Positions 12,258 through 25,136 of a DNA stretch of 47,785 nucleotides are shown in pieces (within the stretch, counting starts at the first letter, position 1; each line of letters begins with the position of its first letter). A program made the position numbers and the translations under genes. The stretch is from contig CM044487.1 in assembly GCA_024364805.1 (NCBI GenBank), positions 120,542,688 through 120,590,472 on the forward strand. Reading direction: 5' to 3'. The DNA is from Euprymna scolopes. Its lineage: Eukaryota; Mollusca; Cephalopoda; Sepiida; Sepiolidae. A model generated the notes under the pieces. That model was not told the origin of the DNA. It searched no databases and saw only the letters and a program-made list of their open reading frames with translations.

Positions 12258-12812
12258 ATATTTTACATAGGAATCACCACTTATCAAGGCCCAAAGACCA
12301 CTCGAGGATAAGGGTTAAGAGTGTACAGTAGTCAATTAGACAATATAGTAATCGTTAGTAATAGAAATTCGGCAAATTTGTTAACTTAATTGGAACAGCT
12401 CATCAAGAACTTGTTTACATTGGACTTGAAGACAATCAGATTGTAGTCAGCTGGAAAGCAGGAAAACGGAAGACAGTTCCACAGGCATGTACTTCTAAGA
12501 AAGAAGCTTTGTTCATGGAATCTACGTTTAGGTTTAGGCACAGATAAAGAGTGGGGGGAATTATTGATAGTGTTTTCAACTAGACGAGTGTTTCTTGTGC
12601 AAGTTTGGCGAAGGGGGACCATAGATTGAAGTTCAGTCGAGCACTTGCCATAAAAATAACGATAAAGCAAACTCGCAACATCTCTTCTGTGAGATAGAGG
12701 TTGCAGGAAAGAGAAAAGGATATCTCCTACGAGGCTACGAAGTCTATTTTGAACTGTATCAAGGCAGGACAAGTCCTTTCTAGCAGCTCCTGCCCAGATG
12801 TGGCAACAGTAT
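12258..12812 (-). mobile_element. LINE family 2, 3' end
   Basis: The minus strand encodes the C-terminal end of a non-LTR retrotransposon ORF2 (LDTVQNRLRSLVGD, LSHRRDVASLLYRYFYGKCS, FHEQSFFLRSTCLWNCLPFS, SNVNKFL). It is followed by a 3' UTR containing TTAACCCTTATCCTCGAGTG and AATAAGTGGTGAT-like blocks. The same protein tail and 3' UTR occur in the longer plus-strand copy ending at 20616. It is 5' truncated, as is usual for LINE insertions. Confidence 0.85.
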
Positions 12813-12950
12813 AATGTACATATATAGATGCACTACGTATTTTCAAATATTGACTTTTATGTTTTTCTTCAAATCAGTTATTTTGAGAAAGTCATGTAAT
12901 AAAGAAAAACGTTAGTGGATATATTTTTTTTTTTTAAATCTGTTTTTCGT

Positions 12951-12956
12951 TTTATT
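12951..12956 (-). promoter_or_regulatory. Candidate polyadenylation signal of the FAD oxidase gene
   Basis: AATAAA on the minus strand about 33 nt past the stop codon. If used, the 3' UTR would be very short. Other AT-rich signals further downstream are possible. Confidence 0.4.
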
Positions 12957-12988
12957 TAATATAGTCATGTGTGTGTGTTAACTGTAAT

Positions 12989-13219
12989 TTATACTCTGTA
13001 TCTGCAATATTTTTCTAGACCACGCGTGCAAAAGACTTCATAAAGATAGCTGTTCATGAATACACCGATCGGGTCCAGTCCAGATAACTGTTTTTGTTTC
13101 ATGTATTCTTCAAGATTGCTTCCGTAACTCCTGTGGATGGCATCCACAATGCCTTTTATATTATCGTGACGTTTTGCCCAGTGGGGACGGACTAAATCTG
13201 CTCCAAATTGGTGGACAAA
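12989..13219 (-). CDS. FAD oxidase exon 10 (last, with stop)
   Basis: 77 codons in phase 0, stop TAA at 12991-12989. Begins FVHQFGADLVRPHWAKRHDN, carrying the HWxK motif typical of L-gulonolactone/aldonolactone oxidases, and continues to LSGLDPIGVFMNSYLYEVF, the usual C-terminal block. A short CTRGLEKYCRYRV tail follows. The acceptor has a pyrimidine tract on the coding strand. Confidence 0.93.
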   Translation of the reverse strand, partial: FVHQFGADLVRPHWAKRHDNIKGIVDAIHRSYGSNLEEYMKQKQLSGLDPIGVFMNSYLYEVFCTRGLEKYCRYRV

Positions 13220-13881
13220 CTGAAAAAAAAAAAAAAGTAAAACAAAAAAAAAAAAATCATGTATAAGAATAAGATATACAATTTATATTATCTATAATAT
13301 TTTTTTATGCTACTGATGGAACTTTTTATTTTATTTTATTTATTTTTTTTTGCGATGTAATGAATATGAATACATCCGTGTTCGTCCACACAAGAATATA
13401 ATTGGCTGATGTTAGCCATAAATACAGATGGGTATGCAGCATGAAAGATGCACCGAAAAAAAACTCCGAAAGTTTAAGCATATTAACAGCTAAGATTACG
13501 AACAACCATTCATTAAGGCGACTTACTTGATTCGCTTAGTGTAGCCAAAACCACTCAGCTATTTCAAACAAATATGTCCCTTTCTGGGATATATCAGTTT
13601 GTTATTATTATAGAACATTTACAGCTTCATTCTTGCAAGTTTTAAATCAAAATTTTGGCAAAACATTTTTTGATGTTTTTATCATTAAAGCAAATTTATA
13701 CTTCTATCAATTGTATATCTGATTTCTAACATCTAAATGACACAAAATTAACCTATGTATTTTTTTATATTTATTTATTATATCTCTTTGGGTATTTCTT
13801 ATTTTAATCATTGCATATATATACATTACATATACATACATACACATACACACACACATATATATGCATACATACGTACAT

Positions 13882-13957
<76 letters not shown>

Positions 13958-14969
13958 GAAATTGTCTGTGTGTGTACATTTCCATACCAAATTACTCTGT
14001 CAATTTTCAGTCTACAGACTCGAGATTTGACATAAAGGGTATTGAGATTTGGGAAAATCTTTTTCATCGGTTTTCGGCTAGAAATTTGGCTGTTAAGAGG
14101 TCAAAGTTCAACAATTTGACCTTTGAGAACTCTACCGAACTCCTCTGCCAATTTTTGGTCTAAACACTTGAAATTTTAAATGTAGGTTACTTGGACATGG
14201 ATCAAACATTTTAACTTGATTTGAGCCTAAAACAATAAATTTTAAGGTGTCAAAATTGGGGTCAACGTTTAAAAAAATTGACCTCTGCGATCTCTACTAA
14301 ATTACTCAGTCAATTTTTGGTCTAAACAGTTGAAATTTTACATAAAGTGTATTCAGACATAGGGCAAGCTTTTTAATCATTTTTTTTTTGCCGAAAATTT
14401 GGCTGCCAAGAGGTCAAAGTTCAAAAGTTTTTAGATTTTACTTTTGCAGTTTCTAGCAAACTATTCAGCCAATATTTGGTCTAAACATTTAAAATTTTAC
14501 ATAAAGCGTGTTCAGACATGCAGCAAGCTTTTTAATCAGTTTTTCGCCGAAAATTTGGCTGCTAAGAGGTCAAACTTGAAAGAATTGACGTTTGCAGATT
14601 CTACCAAACTCCTCCACCTATTTTGGGTCTAAACACTTGAAATTTTATATGCAGGTTACCTGGACATGAGTCAAACTTTTTAATATATGCACCTAAAGTT
14701 ATTAACAGTACATAGGGCCCAAGCAAAGCCAGGCTTACTGCTAGTAATTTTATAAAATCAACAGTAGGTTTTCACTAGTGCAATGTAAACTACAATGTAT
14801 TGTGGACTAAATCACTATGGGGAGGCATGTCAAGTTTCCTCCTGGTGCACTGCAATGGGTCCCAACTAGAGTAGGTAATTGAGCGACTTCACTGACAAAA
14901 CTGTGAGAGTGTGAAGCATTCATTGATCATTATTCAATCACAGGCAACGGTCAGGTCTTCCTACTAGTA

Positions 14970-15000
<31 letters not shown>

Positions 15001-16822
15001 GTGTGTGTTTCTTCAAATCAGTTGTATATATGTACATATATGTATGCATACATATATGGTAGGTTCAGTCTTAACAGACTATGGATACCCACTGTAAGGG
15101 TGTTTGTGCGTGAAATTTATGTGGCAAGAGTTGCATAATCACCAACCACACCTCTCCTGAGTCAACATTGTTGAATACCAGTGGCAAGTTGAGGTACATG
15201 ACGACTGGAAACAATGCGATAAGTGGAGAGCAGATACAATGCCTAGAATTCCCAAATGGTCACTCATCTGGTACTAGCAAGCCTCAACATTACTTCAGTG
15301 ATCTGAAGAAAACTGGTGTGTCAACATGATCATTCCGTATATACGTTTATAAAAAAGTTTCCTTAAAGATTTATTTAATAAATGATGATTACTTTCTTTT
15401 GAAAAAATGAAAAACCTAAACGGTTAATAATTTTCAACTTTAAAATACTTATGGATGTAGAACGAATAAAGAAAACATATATTTATATTAAAAAAAAAAA
15501 TAGTCATTTCTCGAATAGATTTCGAAAATAACTAGTAAACACAATGAAACGTTTTCAAAAACTCAAACGCATGCCAAGATTTACTAACCCAATTTAGTTT
15601 TCATACAAATCAAACCGAACAGTTAAGGGGAAATGACTCTAAATAACCTTCTTAACTAATGTATTAGAAAACAAAATGCCCCCCCCAAGACTTTTCTGTT
15701 TTTAAAAGCATCTACGTTTAGCATCATAAGCGGTTTTAAGAAATTGACTTCCAAACTATCACATCCTATCATATAATAGATGATATAAGACACATTTATT
15801 TTATATCTTAGGTCAAGATAATTGAAAGAGTAACTTATTCTGTTATTATTTAAAATCGTATTTAAAAAAATTTCCTCAAAATTAAGTTCTGATCTTAGAG
15901 GTTACAATAAAGTCAAAATTATTTTATAGTATAAAGATCCCAACAGTACCAAATAATAGAATATCACTGTTTATGGTTGATGAATAAATCAAATAACTCT
16001 AATCAAATCAAAATTATTATACCTATTAGGTGAATATATTTGTTTGCCTGTGTTTGTTTAAATATACAAGAGCCCCGTGGTAGCCAGATGGCTGCATATT
16101 GTGAAAGAAAAGCGAGTAAGTACAGTGTATTTACACAATTTTTATTTACATGAAAGAAACAACAACAGTGGAAACAACAACAGCAAGGAAGTGTTCAACA
16201 CGAAAGTATTTGAAGTTATAGGATTTCTTTATACACCACGTTCCTCGTATTTTTGCAGTCACTTTTTTTCAGAGCAAAGATCGGATCGTCTGGGTTTCTT
16301 ACCCGCGATGCCACTACGTACAGTTGACCATGGTTGAAAGTCGGTTCTTCCAGCCATACATCCACCTTGCTCAGCGTCTGGCCTTGACTGTTATTCTTGG
16401 TATGAGTACCTCCTCCCCCACAGAGAGTTCTGTCAGACACATATAGACACAGGGATTGAGAACGCACTAAAAATGTGACATTTTTGCATTTTTGCATGCA
16501 TTTTTTGCATTTCCATACACCAAACATGGATATAAATATCACTAAAACATCCGCTGGGTCATAAGCTTCATTTCGGTACCTAACTTGCCTGGGTGGGTTG
16601 CCTGTAGGCTGAGATAAACCGCGTCTCTCTCACACACACACGCACACAAAGTAGGAAAATTTATAAGATGATATCTGACTTTATTGGATTGATGAATGGT
16701 TTTTGTGTGTTATGAGAGAATCTTGTAGGATCTATTTTCTTTATTTAGAAGTCATTAAATTTAACTCTGCGGTCAGAACTTATTTCTAAAAGAACTTGCG
16801 ATTGATATCATATATATAAGCA

Positions 16823-16912
<90 letters not shown>

Positions 16913-17506
16913 CTAATATTTAATACTTACCTTATATTAATATATATTCATATATATTTCTTTCTAATATTTAATACCTATCTTAAATGATTAAATGGAT
17001 TAGTGATAGAAATAAGAAATGCCCAGAGAGACATAATAATTAAATAATATAATATATTGGCACAAATGTTGTGTTCATATTTTACCTTTGCTGCTGTAGC
17101 GTAGAAGCCAGTTTGTGCTGGAGGTGCGAGAAAGTCTATGACCATTGAGTGTCCACTATCATAAGGCTGCTTGATGTTGCTGTTGGCTGGGCACAGTAAG
17201 CAGTCGTCATTCTTGACGAACCGAGGTAGGAAAGCATTTAGTGGAGTGTTGCCAAATTTCTTGATTTGATTGTTGGTCTCATCCACCATAAACTGTAAAA
17301 CAATAGAGAGAGAATGAGAAATGTACGAATGCCACAACACTGATATGATGATGTTTCGATCTATAGTTATTAAAACCTAAGATATCCCCAGGCAAATAGT
17401 CTGTCCATCCTTTTGAATCTTCACATTGCAAAAAGCTGTCTGCATGAAAAAATATTAATAGCTCTATTACATAGACCCGATTGAAATTCTTTGGGTTTTT
17501 ATTCGG

Positions 17507-17538
<32 letters not shown>

Positions 17539-19714
17539 CCAGAGACTTCCATTACGGCAGCTCATCATGTCTCTGGCAGGATTCAAAACCCCCAGGTATT
17601 GTAGTTGGACACTTTGCTGCTAAGCTACGAAGGCCCTGTCTGAACTAACTAATGGCTTTATTGTTGATAATTTTTTTCAATTTGTAGCTGTTATTATTAC
17701 GATATTTGCTGTATTAAAGCTAATGGTAATTGCACTTCCTAAGTGTGAATAGTAGTATTATTTGTGTTTCTGACACTATGCTTACCTAATATGGCTTATG
17801 TTTTATGATCTTGTGTCATCTGAACATGAAATCTCTCATAAAAAATTTTATCAGTTGAGATCAAGGTTAACATCGTCCTGAGATAGTCCCTTCATTGCTG
17901 ATTTGGAGCATAAGCGAAAATGGCAGTCATAAAGCGGTTGCTGTTCAACTTATTGACTAACTATGCAAATTGTCAAACCCACTATACATATTCGTCTTTC
18001 ATCCGCTGGCTTACTCTTTCAGAAGAACATATACTTGGCTCTCATCTCTGTCAGTTGATCCTCATAGTTGAATTTCTGCCAATGTAGCTGTTACATTATT
18101 TTTGGCATAATGCTATTGAGTATGATCACAAATTATATTTTTAGCCGCCTGTGATAAGAACGAACCAATCATGTACCAGAATCGCTGTATAAAATGCGGT
18201 GAATCTTTTGAAATTTTTTAGTTGTAGCTGTTTGTCTTGACACACTTAACACTGTTGATCTTGACTGGATTAATACTTCTATTCTTTACCTGGAATTCTT
18301 TACAATTTAAAGCTTCTTTATATTTATTCTTGCCCAGAACTGTGCTCATCTTCCGTTCTGTCTCCATTGGCGTCTTCTGATCACTCAGTTGTCTTGGTTA
18401 AGATATTAATATAAACAAAATGTAATAAGTCCTTAGATGTACCTCCCCATTGTACTGTATATCGATATTCTATGACCGATTGGAGTAACTTCCGAACATT
18501 TATATCAGATATACCCTGTGTTCCATGTTTAAAAAGAATGTGCTCTCTATAATATCTGACCTAACAGAATGGTTAATTGTCGATATAGATGCTTCATACC
18601 CTCCAAGAAATTCCAGTAAAAACCTAATAGCCAGCTGTGGTTCACTCCAGAATGTGCCACAGCCATTGTGTACAAATATATGTTATGAAACTAAAGCCAC
18701 ATTTGCTCACAACCACTATAAAAGAGTAATAAAGATTTGTATGCTTTGTACGTTAAGTTTAAAGTAGCTGAGCAGTTGCTTGGTTCTCACCAGTTTTGGC
18801 AAATACTAAACAAGGTTCTAAACATAGATGTGTCCTCCATCCCAACCATCATCAATGGACCTGAGGTAATTTCATCAGCATCTGACAAAACAAAGCTCTT
18901 TGCCAAGAATTTTACAGCAAATTCTACCCTCTTCGACCATGGCCACCTACCCACTGTATTTCCTCTTGTGACTGAAAACATGCTATGCGACATAAAAATA
19001 TCTGTGCATGATATTTGCCAAGCTTGTCAAAGACATTCCAGTAAAGCAACTGGATCTGACAGCATTCTAATCATAGTGTTATAAAAACTTCAACTGGAAC
19101 TAGCTCCCATACTTACAAAGCTATTTAAACGTTAAGAAGAAATGCTTCCCAACACTCTGGAAGACTTCACCAGTATGTCCCATATTTAAAAATTCTGGAG
19201 ATCGGTTATCTGCCTCCCAATACAAACCAATCCATCTCTTGTGTGTCATGAGTAAGTTGCTGGAATCTGTGATAGAGAAATGGTCAACCACCTCAGCAGA
19301 AATAACCTTATTAGTGTCATGCTATATGGTTTTCATTCTACAGCTGATGTGCTAACACTAATATCACACAGGATTAGTGAATCTCACAACAAAGGCTTTG
19401 TCTCTGGAGTAATAGCTCTTTACCTATCCAACGTGTTTGATAGGGTAAGGCATCAAGGTCTACTTCAATATCCTCTCAATTATTAAATCCTTTCTCTCTG
19501 ATAGGCTTATAAGAGTAGACGTTAATGGGCAGAAATCAGAAACTCATTGTATTAACGCTGGCATTCCTCAAGGTTCCATTCTGGGCCCAACTGTTTTTGA
19601 TCTTCATCAATAATCTTCCAAATCAGATTCTTAGATCATTTATAGACATTTATGCAGATGACACCACAATCTATGACAACACTTCAAATGCTGACAATGA
19701 CCAAGATTTTTCTG

Positions 19715-19748
<34 letters not shown>

Positions 19749-22700
19749 GATGTTCAGTATTGAAGTGAAATGGGGAAAAATGTGGCTGGTTCATTTTAAT
19801 GCATCTAAAACTAATCTTCTCTCTTTTCATCATCAATGCTCTGATCCCCATCTGGCCCCAATTGAAATGAATGGCTATCGTCTTGGAGAAGTATCATGTC
19901 TTGTCAAGCTTCTGGAACTGACCTTTATTCCTGATCTGAAATGGAACACATATATCAAATCTGTTGCCAAAACTGCTGGAAAAATGGTTGTATCATTGTA
20001 CCGCTCCAGTAGGTATCTCACTACAAATACAATTCTCTATCTGTATAAGAGTCAAAACTGTACTGTTGCCACATCTGTGCAGGAGCTGCTCGGCGCAACC
20101 TATCTTGCCTTGACAGTTCCAAACCGGCTTTGAAACCTAGTAGGTGATGCCATTTTCTTTTCCCTGCAACCTCTTTCCCCCAGAAGAAACGTTGCAAGCC
20201 TGTCTCTGCTCTATCATTATTTTCATGGCAAGTGCTCGCCTGAGCTCCAATCTATGCCCCCCCCACTTGCCAAACTTTAACAAAAAAACACTTGACTAGC
20301 AACAACCACTATCAACAATTTTCCCCCACACTATCTGTGCCTAATTCTAAATGCAAATTCCATGAACAAAGCTTCTTTCCTAGAGTTGCCTGCATGTGGA
20401 ATACAGTCCCATTGGCCTGCTTCACAGTTGGCTACAATGTGGTAGCGTCCAAGTCTTATGTAAACAAGTTATTATTGACCTGTCCCCTTAAATGATCAAA
20501 TTCTACCCAATCTACACCATTAATGATTACTAAACTACCACCTTATATTTATTAACCCTTATCCTCGAGTGACCTTCGGGCCTTAATAAGTGGTGATTAC
20601 CTTGTAAAATAAAAAAGCTTCTCTGACTGCATTGATGCTTTCAATTTTTGCTTAGAACAACTGCATTTAATGTTTGCGATTGAATAATTTTCTTTTCTCT
20701 ATGATAGTTATTTCTTCTGCCATCTTTTTTGGGGTAATTTTTCTATTACAAGAATGGTCTACACTCAAGAGCAGTTAATGTCCATCTTATAAGCTCGTTT
20801 CTTTGCAGTTTTTTGCTCAACGGGCATACCAATATTCCATGTGTTTATCATTAGCCTGTTTTTTTTCTCTCTTCTTTATAATGGCTTTCTTTATTCCTGC
20901 TCATATAAACAAAAGCCACCAACCACAGATTTCTGGACAGCTTAATAGTAGAATAGTCATTTTGTTAGCTCACCTTTTCTAGATCTTCCCAGAATCCTGT
21001 TCATAAAATTTGTTAGGTTTTGAACTGAAAAGGGGAAATTAAAATTTATTTTCAACTAAATAAGTCTTGTAATCCACTCAAATGATTTTTCAAACTTCTA
21101 AAGAGATAATTTGTTTGTGCAAACTCGAAAGAATAAAACAAACGTATACAAAAAAATTTTTTTTTCAAAATCATACTGAACGGGAGGAGGGGGCAGGCTG
21201 AATGGCCCTCTAAGAGAATGCATGTATTCTGTGCCATTCATTGGATAAAACGAGATAATTTGAACACTTCCCAGTGATAACTAACAACAATGCCAGCCTA
21301 GGCAACAATGACGCCTAATGTCTCTATTTTAAACATACCAAATAGCGAAGGTGAGGCATGTCGGATTATATGCAAATGATTTGTTTTGCTCAAGAAGTTA
21401 TGAAAAGATTCCTAGCAGAAAATCGAATTATAAGCACAAACCATTTTTTTTTAAATTTCCATAAAAAGATGAGTAATGAATCATTTAGATTATTATGTTT
21501 CTTTTGTTTATGATAGAAGTTATAGAATATATAGTGAAGACTTAATGATGCGGAAAAACGACCAAAACTGAAGTCTGCCTATCGTTTACTCCTCGGGGGA
21601 GCTAGTAGTACCATGCCAAAGACTTAACATCTCTTCCAGAAACGTTCCCACAATGTGAGGAGACCAAGTTACACATCTTGGTCTACAATAGTTTTAAAAA
21701 TGTGCGTTTATGATGAGGGCATGTTTAAGTTTCGACTTACAAAAAAACAAAAACAAAACAAAACATTTTTTCTGCTATTTGTATTTGCTTTCAGCTATGA
21801 GAGGCTACTTTTCCTCAATATTCTGACCTTTAAAGTTTAAGGTCTCGTTATATTTTTTGTAGGTCCTATTGGACTTAGAGTGTAAGCAGTGTTTTTATCA
21901 ATATTCATCCTTATCAACACAATTGAAGAACTTGTTTTGTAAGCATTTCTAATTTTAAAGACTGCCTTATCCATGGAGTATTTCAAAGATCTCTTGATCA
22001 ATTTATCCTTAAGTCGTCCAGTTTTCCCCAACGTACCTTAATTGCCCTTGCTGCCCGATCAAAATCTTGGTCGATGTTCAAGATAAATGCAGCGCTAGTT
22101 TCTGTTCCATGTTTTGGCAAATCCAGTACAGGAAAAGCATCCAACAAATAATGGTAGCTGACAGTGTCGATGTTTTGTGGTAATTTGAGAGCAGCCTTCA
22201 AAAGAAAAAGAAACAAATAGTCACTGAAATAAAGGGATGAATAATTAAAATAGATTAATAAACTTTTTTTACATTTAAGATACTTCTTGAACTAATAAAC
22301 CAAGCTGAAATCTGTGATCCTGATTTTTATTATGTCAAATTGTTTTAGTCTAAAAAAGGATGGGGAAAATACCTACAAGGATGGCTTCTTGAAACCGACC
22401 AGAGCAGATATTTTAATGATAACAAATAAGTAGTTCATTTTTTATTAAAGATTTTCAATTTCTCTTATTGTATAAGTGGAAGGGCTCCTGGTGCCGTTTT
22501 CCCATAATTCGCCAAGAAACTGCCTGATTTAACTAAAACTTTTGATTTGGTTGAATAGAGATAAATATATAGTGTAGTATAATAATTCTTCAAGTTCCAA
22601 ATATCAAGTTTTCTCAGTTGGTTAGTTATTACTTTTCAAAAACAATATTATTTTGTATTGGGACTAACAAATCAGCAAAATTATGCCATTGATATATATA

Positions 22701-25105
22701 TATATAGTGAGTTATAAAATATATATGGCGATAGTAAGTTATAAAACATATATAACTTACTAACTAGCTCTACCTACGTATTGAGCACTGTTAAAGTAAA
22801 TACTTAAAGTTTACGCATAACTTTAGACGTTCATATATTAATTTATGTGAGTAAATGAAGTAGTTATATGTATATATAGATATATGCATCAACCAACACC
22901 TACAAACCATACATGATTTAGCAATGAACACGTGCAAAACATACATTAAGGAAAGCACTAACCCTACATATATCCACTCACTTTCTAACCGTCCAACCTC
23001 TATTATTAAGCACATACCAAAATCAATAGAACTTAAATAACTCCTTCAATGAGGAAATATTCAACAGATACAAAAATACTTATAACAATACACTAAAAAA
23101 TAGTGGATACAAAAATGCCGACATTAAATGCAATAGAAACAATTTAAATACAACTAAATTTAGTAATCAAGGAGAAAAATAATCTGGTTCACTCCCCCTT
23201 CGACCAAATGGTAAAAATTAAACCTGGGAATAGGTTCCTACATCTTATAGATAAACACTTCCCACCATACATAAAATCTTTACTAAAAACATTTTAAAAC
23301 TTAGCTACAACTGTACTGAAAACCTGGAAAGAATCATAAAAAAAGCACAATAATAAAATACTAAGGAGAAATAATTCAACTGCAGACACTAATAATAGCA
23401 GTAACAGAAAAACCTGCAATTGCCAAAGACCAACTAAATGCCTGCTAAGCAATAATTGCCTCATCCGCAGCGGTATACCAGGCAAAAATATACACCGTAA
23501 AAAATCCAGAAATAGAAAAATTCAGTACCTCAATGACCTTTAAAAACAGATTATATGGTTATACATTAATAACCTACCAAAAACATCAAAGAATAGTCTA
23601 GCATAAATAACTTAGCAAAATGAATAATAAAGTGTATGCTACAGACACCTCATTTTTGGTAGACTATTGGAATTTAATCAAAGCAAACAAAACACCTTTA
23701 ATCGAATGGAAAATACTTAGGAAGTTTAAAAGTTGTAGTTCATTAACTTCACCCTGTTACTTATGTTTAGCGGAGAAACTTGAGATTATTAAATTTTAGG
23801 ACCATGAAAAATGATTAAACATTAAGGTAGAATCGGCTATAAACTGCAAGCACTTTGGAGGCTTTGCTTTAAATGAGATGTAAAAAATAGCTATTCCCTT
23901 TATGATAGAAATACATAACCCCTCACTCCCAATATCTTAATTAATAAATGAACCAATGGAAAAGTTAAGAGAATACAAAGTGGTCCTGGTACACCACCGA
24001 TCAATTACTATATTTACTTAAAATGGACACGCCTCTAGTTAATAACCTACCAAAAACATCGAAGAATAGTCTAGCATAAATAACTTAGCAAAATGAAGAA
24101 AGGAGCCACCCTCTCGTTACCCCACAATTCTGTTTCAAACCCTACTTCAGATACCACGTTTGAGTGAAAAAATGTGACTCCCATCACACCACCTTTATTT
24201 AAATCATATCAATAAGCCTGTATATCTATTCACAGACTGTTAATCTGATCATGTGTATGCATACTTTATTTTGAAATGAATAAACAAATAAATAAATAAA
24301 AACAGGAAATAAATGAATTATGAAAAGCTAGGAATAAAATGAATAAATGGAGCTTATCAATAAAATAGATGCATAGTAATGCACCACCTGAAAAAGAATA
24401 ACTTGCCATAAAGACGTAAAAAGCCATAGAAACGGGATATAAATTAATTATGAATAAAAGCTAGGAATAGAATGAATAAATAAATACATGGCACTTATAA
24501 ATAAAATAGATGGATAAGGAATGTGCCACCCAAAAAACAAAAACTAGCCATAAAAACTTAAAAACCCATAAAAATGGGATATAAATGAATTATGGATAAA
24601 AGCTAGGAATAAAATTAATGAATAAATAAATAAATAAATAAAGCTCATCAATAAAATAGATGGATAAGGAATGCACCACCAGAAAAACTAGCCACAAAGA
24701 CCTAAAATAGAGCAACAATGATGGGGGTATAATATTACTTCCAATTCAAAGTTAGCACGTAGACTAATTAATAACCGCCAAATTAAAATGAAACCGATAC
24801 CTCGCCCTGCTCCGACAGCTTGACCAAATGGGATTGTACTCCCCTCCTCTTCTTCCCCCCTAAGCCTACTTCCCTTCTTTACCACACCTCCCTCCTTAAC
24901 TCCTACTGTCCGCATTCACAAACTGTACACCTCCTTTTCTTTTATAATATAAATCACACCTGAATATTTTATATATAAAACAAATTAACCTTGAATCTGG
25001 TTTCAGAAGTGTTTCCTTCCTTGGTCCGACAAGGTGGGTCTCTTTGAACTAAGATTCGACTGTAACATGCATGCACATATGTAACCAATAATGTTTGTAT
25101 AATAA

Positions 25106-25136
<31 letters not shown>

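Noticed and set aside
13755-14067. Frames on both strands across 13.8-14.05 kb
   Set aside because: Created by AT and CA microsatellites; no domain.
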